Assembly (NCBI RefSeq): GCF_905220415.1
Contig: NC_059537.1
Location: forward strand, 9,493,622-9,557,621
Direction: 5' to 3'
DNA from: Colias croceus
Lineage: Eukaryota > Arthropoda > Insecta > Lepidoptera > Pieridae
Length of the DNA: 64,000 nt
In this document: piece by piece, positions 46,690 to 59,815 of the stretch
Layout: the number at the start of each line of letters is the position of its first letter
Numbering within the stretch: position 1 is the first letter of the stretch
Position numbers and translations under genes: made by a program
Notes under the pieces: generated by a model
What the model was told of the DNA's origin: nothing
Databases searched by the model: none
The model's input: only the letters and a program-made list of their open reading frames with translations

Positions 46690-47412
46690 GATTGTCTTGT
46701 AAAATTAGACATCATTGGTAACAGTAATGAGATTCTCACAAGGCCAGGATTGGCTTGTACAATCAGGCATCATTGGCCTATTTTCTGCCTGCATATGGCA
46801 GCCATTTCAAATGGTCGCGGAGACCCTACAGGCTGGATCCTTCTGTTTTATTTAAGCTATTAAGTTTTGGTCTATTGAGACCGTTGCAAAATTAACTTCA
46901 CAGGTCTTGTAGACTGTGAGGATTTTGGAAAAGCTTAATTGGCACTACAGCCACATAAAGTGCCTTCTGATTTAGTTGGACAATTATCTTTTGGGTCTAC
47001 CATGACTAATCCAATTTAACTTCACAGGTCGCGGAGACCATGGAGGTTTTGGTAAAGCCTGATTGGCAGGACTATTCCAATTCAACTTCACAGGTCGCGG
47101 AGACCATGGGGGTTTTGGTAAAGCCTGATTGACAAGACTATTCCAATTCAACTTCACAGGTCGCGGAGACCATGGAGATATTGGTAGAGCTTGATTGGCA
47201 CTCCAATCACAAAAAGGGCCACAGCCCTCTGATTTAGTTAAACTATCAGGATTATTCTAATAATTTAACTTCACAGGTCTCGGAGACCATGGAGATTTTA
47301 GTAAAGCCACAGAATGAGCTACAGCCTTTTAGTTAGACAATTATCTTTTCGTCTACAAGGATTGTTCCAATTAACTCTACAGGTCCCGGAGACCATAGAG
47401 ATTTTGGGAAGG
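46690..47412. repeat. Third hairpin array, GGTC-5nt-GACC units
   Basis: Units start near 46813, 46869, 46903, 47027, 47093, 47159, 47276 and 47382. The closest spacing is exactly 66 bp (47027, 47093, 47159); others carry an extra 40-60 bp. The shared core is AACTTCACAGGTC then a short loop then GAGACCATGGAGATTTTGG. The loop changes (GCGGA, TCGGA, CCGGA, TTGTA), while GGTC/GACC pairs in nearly all. The inserts add their own stems, for example GGCACT/AGTGCC (near 46941) and GGGC-CACA-GCCC (near 47217). Two related CAAGGCCA-GGAT-TGGCTTG-type hairpins precede at about 46680-46760. Confidence 0.8.
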
Positions 47413-49863
47413 CAGGTTTGGCACATCAATTACAAAGTGTACATTGTAAGCCTGGATACTTGTGCCTCATGTGTGATACTATAGAAGTGTCTGTGTTATT
47501 GCCAGTCCCAAAAGCCTCAAAGATAGAGCATACTGTGGTAGTCATTAAAAGGACCATGTCTTGCACTAAATAAGAGTTGCAGACAGTTCTAGACATCTAA
47601 CATTGAGAGGACTGTACAGTTGTCGCCTCCAGGTATTTCTCTAGAGTTTCGCGCACAGCAGACCAAGAGAGAAAGGCTTTCCCTCTACATGCTATACAAG
47701 ACTTAAGAGTTGTGGAAAAGAAACATAAACAGAAATGTAATAGTCTTTGTAAAAGAACAAGTTTCTCACTTCCTAACTACAGATACCGCGGATGCGGGCT
47801 GAGTAGGACATCTGAACAGTACTTACCTGTCAGAGAAATGGAGAGGGAAGCAGGGGACTTGGCATTAGAACTTCTGACTTATATGTCGTGTACCAGATAT
47901 GCAATAAAAGTGCTTCTGAGTAAATTGCAAGGGGCGCACATCCTGTAGCCCAAGCTATCAATCAGACTTTGGTCGCCCACATACAAAGGTTGCTGACTCT
48001 CTTAGCTCTTACAACTGAGTAACTGTACCTAGCTGAAAAGTTGAGAATAACTCTTGGCACGCTTCCAGGACGCCTAAATGGCCTTTGATTTAGATTGCCT
48101 CTCAAGAAATCAACCTGTACCGGAGTGGCTTCTCCTACCTTGTACAACAGGAAATATAATATTTCGGAAGCTCCTGATATGGACCATTTCGCTACCCAAA
48201 GGAATGCTTTAGTGCCAAGGCATATTTGCCAAAGCCTGCTCCGAATTTTGCGACATCTGCAGTCGTTGATGGAGCTGACGCCTAGACTGAATATTCCCTT
48301 TCAAGGGTAATCCTCCAAGTGCACTAGCGCACCTCGCACCCCGGGACCGGGGCAGATACATAGCACCCAAGGGTGGCTTATGGTTGATATAATAAATAAT
48401 AATAATATACGGGCATTTGTCCGCAACTCAATGTCAAGCGCCTAAAGATGGCTTATGGTTATTGACTATTATGGTTATATTTGGTTATTGACCCGGAAGT
48501 CATGAGCACTCAGACCATTGGTGAATGGCCTTACGGCCTTATGGCCCCCCAACTGCTCAGTCAGAAAAGGGGGGGGGGAGGGGAGAAAACAGCCCATTGT
48601 AAAGCAAAGGAGAAAGAGCAGTTAAGTAGTGGTGCCCCTCCACAGTGCCAACATATGACCCTCCAAGCAGGAGGTGACTTTCATAATGCAATGCTAAAAA
48701 AAAAAAAAGAATGCATGTAATCTAGTACACAGGGATTCTATTTTATTGGCTTAAGTCTATCATAAGCAAGCTGACCCTGTTCATGACATGAACATGACTT
48801 CTGAAAACCTCAAAATACAGTTTTTTATCACAGCAAGATAAGATTATAACCTGACCTGAATTTGGATACTAAATGGATACAACAACACATTATCCATCAG
48901 GTGGTCGGTTGTGAGGAAACTCAGACACATAGATATGCCCAGTGACCCATGTGGAAAGGTTGGTTCAAGTAACAAGGGACTGATTTTCAATCTTAAAAGT
49001 AGATAATTGATTCTTATCTATAAAGGGGCAGACCCTTTAACCTTGCAACACAAACCTTTATCTCTGGCTAGTTAAGGTCCCTCCCGATCTTAAAGACAGT
49101 AAACGTAGCAGCCCTGTCCAGCAGTGGCTTCAAGAATGTGGTAAGGGCACCAACCCGTGGAGGCAGTGGAAGGACCATACAGTAAATTATAAAAGTTTTA
49201 CTGTCAATCAGTCAATTTAGCCAGTGCCAGTGAGTCTGGTTTACTTTAAGGTAACCTGAAACTGTTTAATTTATTATTTAATTCAGTGTAATTAATTTAA
49301 GATCATAGTAATGATCAATGTGTAACAAACATGCTTAATGCTTAAGGTACAGTTGTGTTAACATTGCTTATTATAGTTATTTTATATACAGATGTTATTT
49401 ACTGTAGTATTTAGCCTTAGAGGCTCCATTGTTTATCCTTGGTGACATTGATCTTCCTTTGAGTTATAATTTTTAAAATTTTATTTTTGAACTTTGATTT
49501 GTATCAAAGATATAGAGAAATATTTAAGCAGTTCTTAGGTTCTAAGACTTAGTTCATTAGTATTGGCTTATTGAGAAGATTATCTGAGGAGAATAATTTA
49601 AAATTTAGAGGATACCTATATGGTTAGTTCTTACAATATGAAAGAAAAACAATTTTTGTTGTTATTACATAACCCCCTTGTATTGTTTTTAGAATTTAAA
49701 ATATAACTTTATTTTACAATACAACAGGTTCATTTAACATTCTGTAAGGAATGAAATTTAAGTTGTTAATACAGCACTTAGGTATTACAATATTAACAAG
49801 ATAATTTATTTTCAACATAGCGTTTGTATGTCTTTCTTCACCAGCAGATATCAAACACATCTT
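47413..49863. other. Compositional island with many short hairpins, unassigned
   Basis: G+C is higher than in the rest of the window, with frames of 60-79 codons (47712, 48095, 48481) that carry no recognised motif. Short inverted repeats are frequent, for instance GTTCATG-A-CATGAAC near 48779 and GCCTTAGAGGC near 49414. GGTGGCTTATGGTT and AGATGGCTTATGGTTATT are two related strings about 80 bp apart. There is a G10 run near 48571 and an A-run near 48700. It may be the body of a decayed large element or a non-coding RNA locus; nothing decides it. Confidence 0.3.
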
Positions 49864-50205
49864 CATCCAACGCTGTGTGTTTTAGAAAGACACATAATAT
49901 TGATGTTTTGCATTAAAACAAAACATGTATTATGTGTCGAATAAAACACACAGCGTTGCAGTTTACTGCTTGCTGATGAAGATGCTATGGAGCTTGGAAG
50001 ATGACAGCGCTTCAAAGGCGATGATGACAGATGCCATACTAGGGACGCGCTCTTGCTAGTGAGGTGAAAGATCCATCGATATTTGGTAAGGTGACCCAAT
50101 TTGCATAGAGATATATAGGATTCATAGACTGCTTTCTTCATCCAACGCTGTGTGTTTTATTCGACACATAATACATGTTTTGTTTTAATGCAAAACATCA
50201 ATATT
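49864..50205. mobile_element. Nested inverted-repeat element with 63-bp TIRs
   Basis: Bases 49896-49958 and 50143-50205 are perfect reverse complements (63 bp). The arms contain AATATTGATGTTTTGC, CAAAACATGTATTATGTG and ATAAAACACACAGCGTTG. Each arm is itself nearly palindromic: CATAATATTGATGTTTTGC faces CAAAACATGTATTATG within it. The 184-bp core matches 44913-45100 in reverse. To the left, 49864-49895 is a further partial copy of the arm with TTTAGAAAG in place of TTTATTCG. No transposase; superfamily not assigned. Confidence 0.8.
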
Positions 50206-52588
50206 ATTGACTTTACGCGTGTTGATTTTAATTTTCGATATAATATAAGATAATAATATAGAAATCATTAATACTTGTATAAATCTCATAATGGGAAAAC
50301 ATGGATTTCAAATTCAGCTTGTTTAGGATTTATTTGTTTAGGTACTGGAAACATTCACATTTCTAATTGGAAACTTTCGTTTCATTATTATTATATCAAA
50401 ATGTTTGAGTATTTTATAAACACTAGATAGAAAAATTACAATTATTGTAATTCATGTTTAGGTACATAGACATTAAGTTATGATTTTGATAAATTCTTAC
50501 ATTTTACAGTGCGATTGAATATTCAAATATAATATCATTTAAAGTACATTTAAACATTTTGGGTGTTTTTTATTAGTTCATGAAAAAAATCTGTTCTACG
50601 TGTACGTGTGATAATGAACCGTGTATTAAAATATGACGATAAAAAACCAAATTGCATGCTACTAGGTCTGTAGTGTAAGGAATTTATATAACTAGACGAT
50701 AATTTATAATTTTAATTTTTGTGGAAACATAGCGACTTGTTAACTCCAGTTTAAAGCGAGGTAAGTCAACAGTTCTGAAACTTGCTGAGTTCCCGCGAAC
50801 TTTGATAGCATTGCTCTGATCAAATTAATACTGTAGACTAACTCTACTCATCAGAATTTTGATCATTAGCGTCGGTTGCTTGTCGCTTGTTTCAGATACC
50901 AAACTTGATATTTATTGTTTGCGATGCTGTGACGCAAGATTATGTAAAACGATGAATAAATTATGAACTGTATTATGCACAGAATTATTCTCTCTCCCAT
51001 TGGTCGACGGTAAATAAACTTAATACACAACCGACAGCCTCATCGGCCGTGAGCGATAAAACAAAGAATAAATAAGAAAAAGAATTCTTCATAAAGCACT
51101 TTAATAAGACAACGGAAGGCGCCGGCAAAACAATAAAACCGTAGCCTTTGAATTTCAAAGCTGTTAATAGTTCAAACAAGTCTAGTTGCGAGAAATAATC
51201 TTGTTAGGTAACAACCTGGAAGGGCTCTCCCGGCGAAGTTAAGGCAATTCCCTTTACTTAGCAACTTTCACACCCAGCACTATATCGAGAGCGTGATTGT
51301 ATTATGCAGAACATTCATTGGATGCCTAGCATCTGAATTGGCCGTACAATACTAAAGTTGACGAGTATTGTATTCCGGTTTCAAAAGCAGTCTGCAGTGA
51401 ATGGTTACTGCAATTCGGATCTTCGAACATAACAGTTAAACCAAGTTATAACGATCGGGGCTGCGTTTATGATATTCTCAATTGTGATTACGCGGGCTTT
51501 GTTTCGGCTTTTATTATTCATAGAATATTATTTATATCGTCGCTTTTGTTAAGTCCTGTTGGTGACAAATTCTCGGACCGCGTGGAATGGAATTCAAGCC
51601 ACTATTAAACTGTAAAAGCAGCGCAAACAGTGTTGAAACGCGAATGTGTAAATTAATTTATCTAAAGTAAATAAAACTTTTGTAATACTTTTACTGTTTG
51701 TTGTTCGGTGCGACTGCAATTTGTGTTCAATGATTTGGTAAAAAAAACTTTCAAATAATTTTGTTTATTTAGTTTTGTTGATTCAGAGGTTGATTGGTTT
51801 TCTATACTGTTAGAGCGAAATATGTATTTATATTTAAAAATTTAAATATTTGATAGCTAATCATAATTTTTAATAATTAATCTTTTATTTTTTAATTCTT
51901 GTTAATTACCTCGTCAGAATATAATAGATAGTGTATCTTATATATGAAACTTTCAGCATTAGTCATAGTCAAACAAATATCTAATCTTAGGAAGGAATTT
52001 CTCATTCATAGGGAGTTTATTTTTCTCTCAACAATAATTCTTATTTTAATTCAATTAGGTATTCGTGCACATTTTTGTGTATTTAAAAACAAAAAGTAAC
52101 AGACGGCGCGGTCTGGAACCGCAACATGGTAATAATTTGATCAGACTCGCACACGTAAGTTCTGCCAATTGAAAAGTTTCACTGCAGTAAAATATGTCGT
52201 AACAACTTGTTTGAGTGACGTTCACCCGATGTTCTTTTAGATGTATTTTTTAATTGAAACATTAAACGAATAGAATAGAATATTTATTTATTCGTAGTAA
52301 AAAAAATATAGTTATAACACAAATAATATACCTACCTAATACTATACGTTATACACACACACGAACAAAACTGTTTACGTGTATGGACTCAGCATTTAGT
52401 GAAAACAATAACCAAAAGGCCAGTGCTTTCAGTACTGTTTTTCAGTCATAACCTGTTGTACCTGTAATTTTCTGTATATATTGTTGATAGATGAAGCAAT
52501 TGCTGCGCGAAGCAGCTCGGTTAGTGTGGACGTGGCTCTGCCGAGGAAAACGTTTTCTGTCATTTTCTTTGACTGCTTGCTTTGCGCA
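50206..52588. other. No supported gene; possible LINE tail near 52270
   Basis: AT-rich. GAATAGAATAGAATATTTAT at about 52270 looks like the repeated tail of a minus-strand LINE 3' end. The minus frame at 50985-51179 has no domain. Confidence 0.35.
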
Positions 52589-53051
52589 GCAATAGGGAAT
52601 ATGCATAAAATTTTAAATGTCCTAAAATATTTTTTTCTCGAATACTTATTATCGTAATATTATAATGAAAAGGATTTTTTTTTATTTACTTATTATTTAA
52701 ACCCCTAAAATAATATTCAAAAAGTGCAAAATAAGAGAGTAAAATTCAAACTTCCAAAACGCGCCACCACAGGTCGAACGAAATGTGACGTCATCTGATA
52801 CGACATTGTATTCATCACTCCATAGTAAACACTAAGGTAAACACCCACTGGACGTGTCATGTGACGTCACGCAAAGCGCGCGCACTATGGCGGCGTTTGA
52901 ACTGCTTAAATTTTTTAAAAGTTTTGAATTTCATTTTTAAAAATATCTATAGCATTTTGAAGCCCATTAATATTTTTTTCTACGTTATAAAATAGTAAAC
53001 TATTATATATAATTTAAGACAAAAAAGAAAAACATGAATATTCCCCATTGC
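52589..53051. mobile_element. MITE-like element with 18-bp TIR and two CRE sites
   Basis: GCAATAGGGAATATGCAT (52589-52606) and ATGAATATTCCCCATTGC (53034-53051) are inverted repeats with two mismatches; GCGC/GCGA sequence outside extends the similarity. The 463-bp body has two TGACGTCA palindromes, at 52786 and 52862, and a GCGCGCGCACTATGGCGGCG patch. No coding capacity. Confidence 0.5.
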
Positions 53052-53583
53052 TTCGCGAGGCCGCTCCCTCTGTATGAACCCGCCTATTGACTATTCGTTT
53101 TTGGAAATAAGTCGTTTTATTAAAGACGTATTGATATTAATGAATTATTGTGACCTTATCCAGGTTGGGTAAACAAACTTCATGGATAGTTTAATATCTA
53201 TATTTTTGCTTGCTTTGATGGTATGCTTATTTTATGAGGCCGCATAAGCTTTACTTAATATTATGCCTATATTTATACTCTTCATTTATAAACTAACTAA
53301 AAACAGTTATTAATATACAATAATTGCTAATAAATTGTCGATGACCTTTTCAGTGACATTTTGCACTAATTCGTTCAATCAATGAAAACCAGACATGTGA
53401 TTTGATTGATGTTTTCGTCCTTATTTTAAACATACTAACTAACTATTGTCTTAAATTGTCTTAATTGGAGGAATAATACAGGACCATAACCACGTATTCA
53501 TTTATAGGGCAAAATATTACGATTTCCATTAAAAATTATATTAAATAAAATACATAATAAAGTATATCGATAGACTAACTGCC
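53052..53583. other. No recognised feature
   Basis: AT-rich spacer. Confidence 0.4.
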
Positions 53584-53749
53584 AGCGCGCACGAGCAACT
53601 TTGTCTCCGCAACTATTTTGTCTCTCCCATCAATTGTATGGGGAGTTGCGTCGCTACGTGCGCGCACTTTCATACTAGCCCATGGGTGGGAGAGACAAAA
53701 TAGTTGCGGAGACAAAAAAGTTGCGGAGACAAAGTTGCTCGTGCGCGCT
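53584..53749. mobile_element. MITE with unequal TIRs, 166 bp
   Basis: The left end AGCGCGCACGAGCAACTTTG and on to TCTCTCCCA (53629) is mirrored at the right end, which finishes CAAAGTTGCTCGTGCGCGCT at 53749. The right arm holds one extra copy of a 17-bp unit (AGTTGCGGAGACAAAAA). The core is only about 55 bp. No clear target-site duplication. Confidence 0.8.
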
Positions 53750-53960
53750 AGCTCTAATAATTCATGTCAAATATAATCTATTGTGTTTTGAAATAATTGA
53801 AAACCAAAGATTGATGTAGTAGCTCTTAGAGACGAAGTAATTCGTTTTAAGAGGGTTTTCTTTACATTTGAAAAATAAATATTTAAGACAAGAATTTTAT
53901 ATCAAATGTTATATTTTTTGTTGATAAAAACCAATTAAATGTCAAAAACTCAATCTTTCT
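53750..53960. other. No recognised feature
   Basis: AT-rich spacer. Confidence 0.4.
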
Positions 53961-54215
53961 TCTATATTAGATAATATAAATGAATTGCGAAATGTGTTGC
54001 TAAGCGTAAACTCGAGAACGGCTAAACCAATTCTGCAATGTTTTATTGTTTTGCATAAGGAAGGTGCATATGAAGAGAAAATACGAAAATGGGGAAATGG
54101 AGCAGAAGAACGTCTACAAAACTACTACTAACGTGGGGCAGCATTAATAGGCATAATTAATAAAAAATAATGTTGGTAAGCGCATAAGTCAAGAATGGCT
54201 GGACAAAAATTTTAT
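53961..54215 (+). mobile_element. Decayed Helitron 5' end, partly repeated
   Basis: ATGAATTGCGAAATGTGTTG and AACTCGAGAACGGCTAAACC match the 5' half of the 170-bp element at 44733. A second partial copy (GTTGGTAAGCGCATAAGTCA) starts near 54172. No CTAG-hairpin end is found. Confidence 0.55.
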
Positions 54216-57200
54216 AAACATCATTGTTCGAATATAAATGCTATATAAATTGGATTCATTTATATAAAAAAGAACTTGAAACACGAAGTTTTTACAGCGG
54301 CTTTCCTCGTGAGGTCATCAGTCAAACGGAGTGGATGCCACTCGACCACAGACACAAGGGGATTGTGGCTCTCAATGCACTTTTACTTTATGAATTTATA
54401 GTTCACCACGTTTCTATCTCCACCCTCATTTGTCATGCTGGTGTCACAATGCTGAGAGATTTGAATTTCGATTTAAATTCCGCATTATTTTGCTGTGGAG
54501 CCAGCCCTGAATGCTGAATACGAAGCGATGATACGTTAGCACACGATATAGGGAGAGGAAATTAAAATTCGGATATAATATACTTCTATCAGAAGAAAAA
54601 TCTCTATCAGAAGAAAAAAGATAAGAACATAAGAATTGTAAAGCTCTAGCTAGAGACTTTAGATGATATTGTTAGTTAAGAAAGTTGAAGGTACTTTTTA
54701 ATGCATTATTTTTGTATGGCTCGCATAATGTTTTACATAGATAGAATTAGTTATTCTTTTTGTGTAAACTTGAAGTATGAAACATTAAATAATAAATACT
54801 TGAATTTCCTCTTTCTAAAGAATTTGTACTAAGTTGTAATTAACCACTGTAACATACATGATACAATTACAAAATATCTATACGTGAATCATCTTTTCAT
54901 ACCAAGAAAATTCTCCAAAAAACCTACCGCATACTAACTTATAGATTCCAAAACAAAAAGGTTCATGAACCCATTTAATTATATCAAATATCCTTATAAA
55001 AATACGTAAAATATAAACCATCTACGTATTTCAGGGAGTAGATAGGATTGTCTAGCAGAGCGCAAAGGTCATCAGTCAGCTGTAGTGGCGACCTAAGAAA
55101 TGGATGGTGAAATTCATTACTCGCTGGCGGCTTCTGATAAGCTTTATAAATATATTCTAGAACATTCCTACCTTTTATCCTATTATATTTTACTTATACT
55201 TTTAATGATATTAAGTTTCATATATTTCTATAATGTTATTAAGTAAAATGTATGACGTCAATAATTGTTTGACAAGAAGTACTTTAGTTAATTAAACAAC
55301 ACGCTCAACTTTTAATTAATTTACATAATGTGATCAGATATTAAAAAATAGGCTGTTGTTTTACTCGCATAAAAACAGCAAAAGTTACAAAGAAAAAGAT
55401 AATATTTTTAAGCTTTTAAATCATTTAATTAATCAATTAACTAACCCAAAATCTGTGTCCTGGCGATTGTGTGGTTAATAAACAGACGTTACGATTATAC
55501 CATAAAACGACAGCGTAGTAGGTATTTAAATGTATAAACACACCCTAACACACACCAGTACATCGTGTCTACAAAGTATAAACACATAGGCACCAAGAAG
55601 TTCGGTTTCTGGCATATTATAATCGAGTGTTCCGTCGTTTCATTCGCAAAGCAAATGTTCCAATTATCATAGCTAATGTGGCGGGATGAGCTGGGGGTGT
55701 GGTCTTCACATAAAATTTTGGAACGCTGAAATATGTTAACTATCTGCATAATGTAAAGCCTAATGTGAACATTTTGGGCTTAGATAGTGGGATATTTTCT
55801 CAGATTATATGATTTTTTCACGTTTATAGAATTTACAGTCTTTTGCTGTAATCGCTGTCGTTAAACTCTCTGAATCAATATATTAGAAAAATAATGATCA
55901 ATTCAACATGCAACTAAGACATCGCATACTAAAAGCTATATTAAAACAAATACATTTCTTATTTAGAATTCTAACTCTTCTAAGTTATTCAAGTAGACTT
56001 TGATATTACTCGAATTAATTTATTACGATATATTTTAAGCCGCCTTCATTCATACCTGAACAACTGAGATAAAAATAAAGTTTGTTTAAATTTCTTACTT
56101 TTATTTATATCTATCGTTGCCAAAATAACCTTTATATTTATTACATTCGTTCTTCTATGAAAACACGAATACATATTTAATGTGAATTGTGATTTACAAA
56201 GCAAAATACTCAGTACATATTTCAGTAATTTAAGCTCTATGTTACACCTTCGCAGTAAAGGTATAAATAAAATTAACCTGAATTTGTATCTCTGGAAAGT
56301 CGGTATAATAACCTTCGCACGACGACAAGAATTTATTTTATATCCCAATCTAATATAATGATAACGTGACCAAATTTTTTCAGGACAATATTTCCTTATA
56401 TTTCAGCAAGAACTCGCGTTTATCTCCCGATCTTAAATTGAGTTTAACTGCTAACGTATAAAGATATCGTTACTTGATAAAAATAGGGAAGAGGGAATTT
56501 TCCAGTTTCCTTCGTACGTCCTAAGCGGCAGAGGGTCGGTCGACGAGTGACAATAAAATTTGATAAGTGCTGGCTACTCCGCTCCCGTTCTTCCCATCTT
56601 GCGGATGGAATCAATCGCAGTAAAACATGCTACAAACTAGTGCATTCACTGAGAAAATATAGCATCTTAAATTGAACTTTAAAGCGTTCGAATAAAGTTC
56701 CATTTACTAATTGAATTTAAATGTTTTCAAACACGTTTAACTGGCTCGTATTGTTGTATGGGAGTGGACGTTAAACGGAAATAGAAAATAGTAGATAAAG
56801 AAAGTTGTTAAATTATATAAATTATAAAAAATCTCACACCCATTTCTTGGATGCCAAAATTAGTAGGCTCCGGTCGAACACATGTAATATCTATGTTGTA
56901 AATACAGCTGCACAGTGCACATTTACCATAGTCATAGATATAACTGACTTGACTGTCTCTTGCGACCAAACAGCCAGAATCACTTCCACTCAGTGAAGAC
57001 TGCAGCCAAACAAGCCGACTAATAGGACACTTTATGTAATCACATTCTATAAAACAATTTTGATAAACAGCATCGAAAATCGTCGGTTTGCCCCGCTATA
57101 ACATTAATGCACGTGTCGAAAAATGAAATTGATTTTGGCCTCGCATCCGCAACCGTGCCGTATCAGGCAGAGTCGAGTGGTAGGGGAGGCTCGGCTAATA

Positions 57201-59743
57201 ACTAGCGGGGAAGAGATGTTTATTTAATGGTACCTACAGACACTCTAATGGGGATTCGCACCCATATCTACCATCGACAACGCAAATTATTTTTCAGAAA
57301 AACCTTTAAGTGGCACAGACAGCGCTCTATCGGTAAAATAATTGATGAGTATGGCATGGCTTGTCGATTATGGCTCTTCTTGTTTACGGCTTTCATCTTT
57401 CTATACTCATTTTCTCTCCCTTTTTCATGTTTTTCACTGATGCCGATGATTTTCAGACCCCACTTGATCGTTGGGCTGGTCTATTTTTATTTTATTTACG
57501 TTTATATTTTGTAAACATTACTGAACATTGCTTTACTGATTCTTCTTGTATACCATACTAAAATCCATTCAAAAATTGACCGTCTATTTCTGCACGTAAT
57601 AATAAACTAAGTGGAAAATACTGGAGTGATCCGTATGTTTCACTGTTCTAATATTAGACTAAATAGAGAACACGACAAAACCTAATGCCCGCACGTAGCT
57701 TTCCACTCCATTCTATCAATGCAAACATATTTTTGTAACAAGGTTGTCAGGTAAATCTTAAATCAAGCTAATGTGACATTTCTGGGGTCCGACACCCGTC
57801 TATTACGTCGCATAATTCACAAAGCGTATGTCAGGATTATCATTTGAATATGCCCTTAGAGTAACCGGATCCCGTGACACTTGTACAATGGAAACAGGCC
57901 CAGGTCGAAGCAAATAATCCCGCTAAAGCTTGTGTTTTTAATACTTAAGGAAATTACGTTTTTATCACGAGTCACATTTTGTGTTATTCTTATCTTTGTA
58001 ATTCGCTTGAGGAAATCTCAGCTTTTCATCTTGTGTTGGTGTTTTAAACTTCATTGCGCGGCTTATTGCTTTTAGTGTTTTTTCTGACAATTCATTTTTA
58101 TCTTTGTGGCTTTTAGGCTTTCTTTAGAATATATAGTATTGTTCGCATTATGACATTTTCTTCGTAAAGATTGCAATGTCGTTTGAAAAGAATTTAACAT
58201 AAAGCATGGGTAAGAATAGGAAGTAAATATAAATAATCCTACTTTGTTAGATAAAGGATAATGTTTTAAATGTAATTGAGACGACATATAGATGCATAGA
58301 ATGACAAATAAAGGCATTTAAATAAAACTTCCATTGTTCATTTATTTACCCACAGCACCTGTAGGCAGTAGCTTGAAAGCAATCATTAACAAGGCATGCC
58401 ATTGATTCTAATGTCTATGATAAACATATTATTAGATACAGTATCAATCAAATTGGTTCCTAAAACTACACTCTATTAATTCCCCGAAGGAAAAATATCT
58501 ATCCCATGGATAAAATCATATCCGAATATATTTAAAAATAACATTCCTCTTCCGTTAAAAATTACTGGCAACTGTTCGCCATTTAGAAATGCACATAAAT
58601 TCCAATATCATTCGCTAAGGAAATATGAGCCAATTGATTGTTCAATGGTACTGCATTCAGTTCTTACGAAGCATGTGTATGAAGTTGCAAATAGAATTTC
58701 GTGTACATCGAGGCAAAAGCGTTTTCTGAATTTTATCTTCCGGATTGCTAGCTGCGGAGAAATGAAAGTATCGAGAAAATGAGAATTGTGCTGAAATTGA
58801 TTTTGCTTGTGGCCCAAGGCGACGACCTTCCATTATCTATTTTATTTCACCGTCTATTTTGTCTATCAAATCGTAATATTATTCGAACACAAATATAAAT
58901 TGTTTATTATAAAGCCAGTTGATAAATTGCTTGTAACGAAAGTTCAATTTCCAATGTTGAATTGATAAATGAGTTTTGCACAACCTCCCGATTGTTACAC
59001 TTAACTTAGATTAATATTTCCGTAAATATTATGACTAATTGTTGTGTTTCATTTCACAATCATAATGATATTTGGTAATCTAATAAATTATATAATAAAT
59101 ATCTACATATTTTGTAAACTGAAAACGGAGAAAAAAATATTAATTAAAAACTTGTTACTCGTCAGGATCTATCAAAGAAGCCTTAAAAAAATAATTTATT
59201 TCAAATCAGAAAAATAGAGTTCTGATAACTATTTATATATAAGTCAAAAACGAATAGGAATTGGGTCTCCAATCTGTGTGAGTTTAGGATAGCATACACG
59301 AGTATCTGTGCACTACCGGAGGTAGCTTTAATTAAAATGCAGACAAAATTGGAGGTACGTCACTTCTATAGGAAAAATGTTATATCCTATACAAAGTTTT
59401 GTTATCAGTAAACTTTAGCTAGTAACTGTTTACTTACACATAGATATTTTGTAATGCGTGGACTCTAACTGTAACTGCAACCAGGAACATTTTTTTATGT
59501 TGGTCAGGAGCTTTTTAGAGAAAATGAATAATTATATACAATACTTGATTCAAAACCAAGCACATAATGTCATCAATTACATCAACACAACATTTGACCT
59601 CTATTTATCGTTCATATAAGTCAGTATTCAATCCTTGAAAGTTATAATTCAAAGACGTATCTATAAATATAATAAATCTGTAGAAGGGTCAATTCTGTAC
59701 ATTGAAAATATTGAAAAAATAAATAGCAGGGAGTGTTACTGGA
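54216..59743. other. No supported gene over 5.5 kb
   Basis: The frame at 54224-54517 is open for 97 codons and of good complexity but lacks an initial ATG and any known motif; a repeat origin is likely. The frames at 56046-56348 (-) and 57227-57514 (+) are hydrophobic or low-complexity. GGGGATTCGCACCC near 57249 is, on the minus strand, similar to a Pol III B box and may be a SINE relic. Confidence 0.35.
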
Positions 59744-59778
59744 TCGATACCAAACCCAAATATGTGATTAAAAAAATT

Positions 59779-59815
<37 letters not shown>

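Noticed and set aside
54224..54517. 97-codon plus ORF with ordinary amino-acid complexity
   Set aside because: No initial ATG, no known motif, and it lies beside decayed Helitron pieces, so repeat-derived sequence is more likely.
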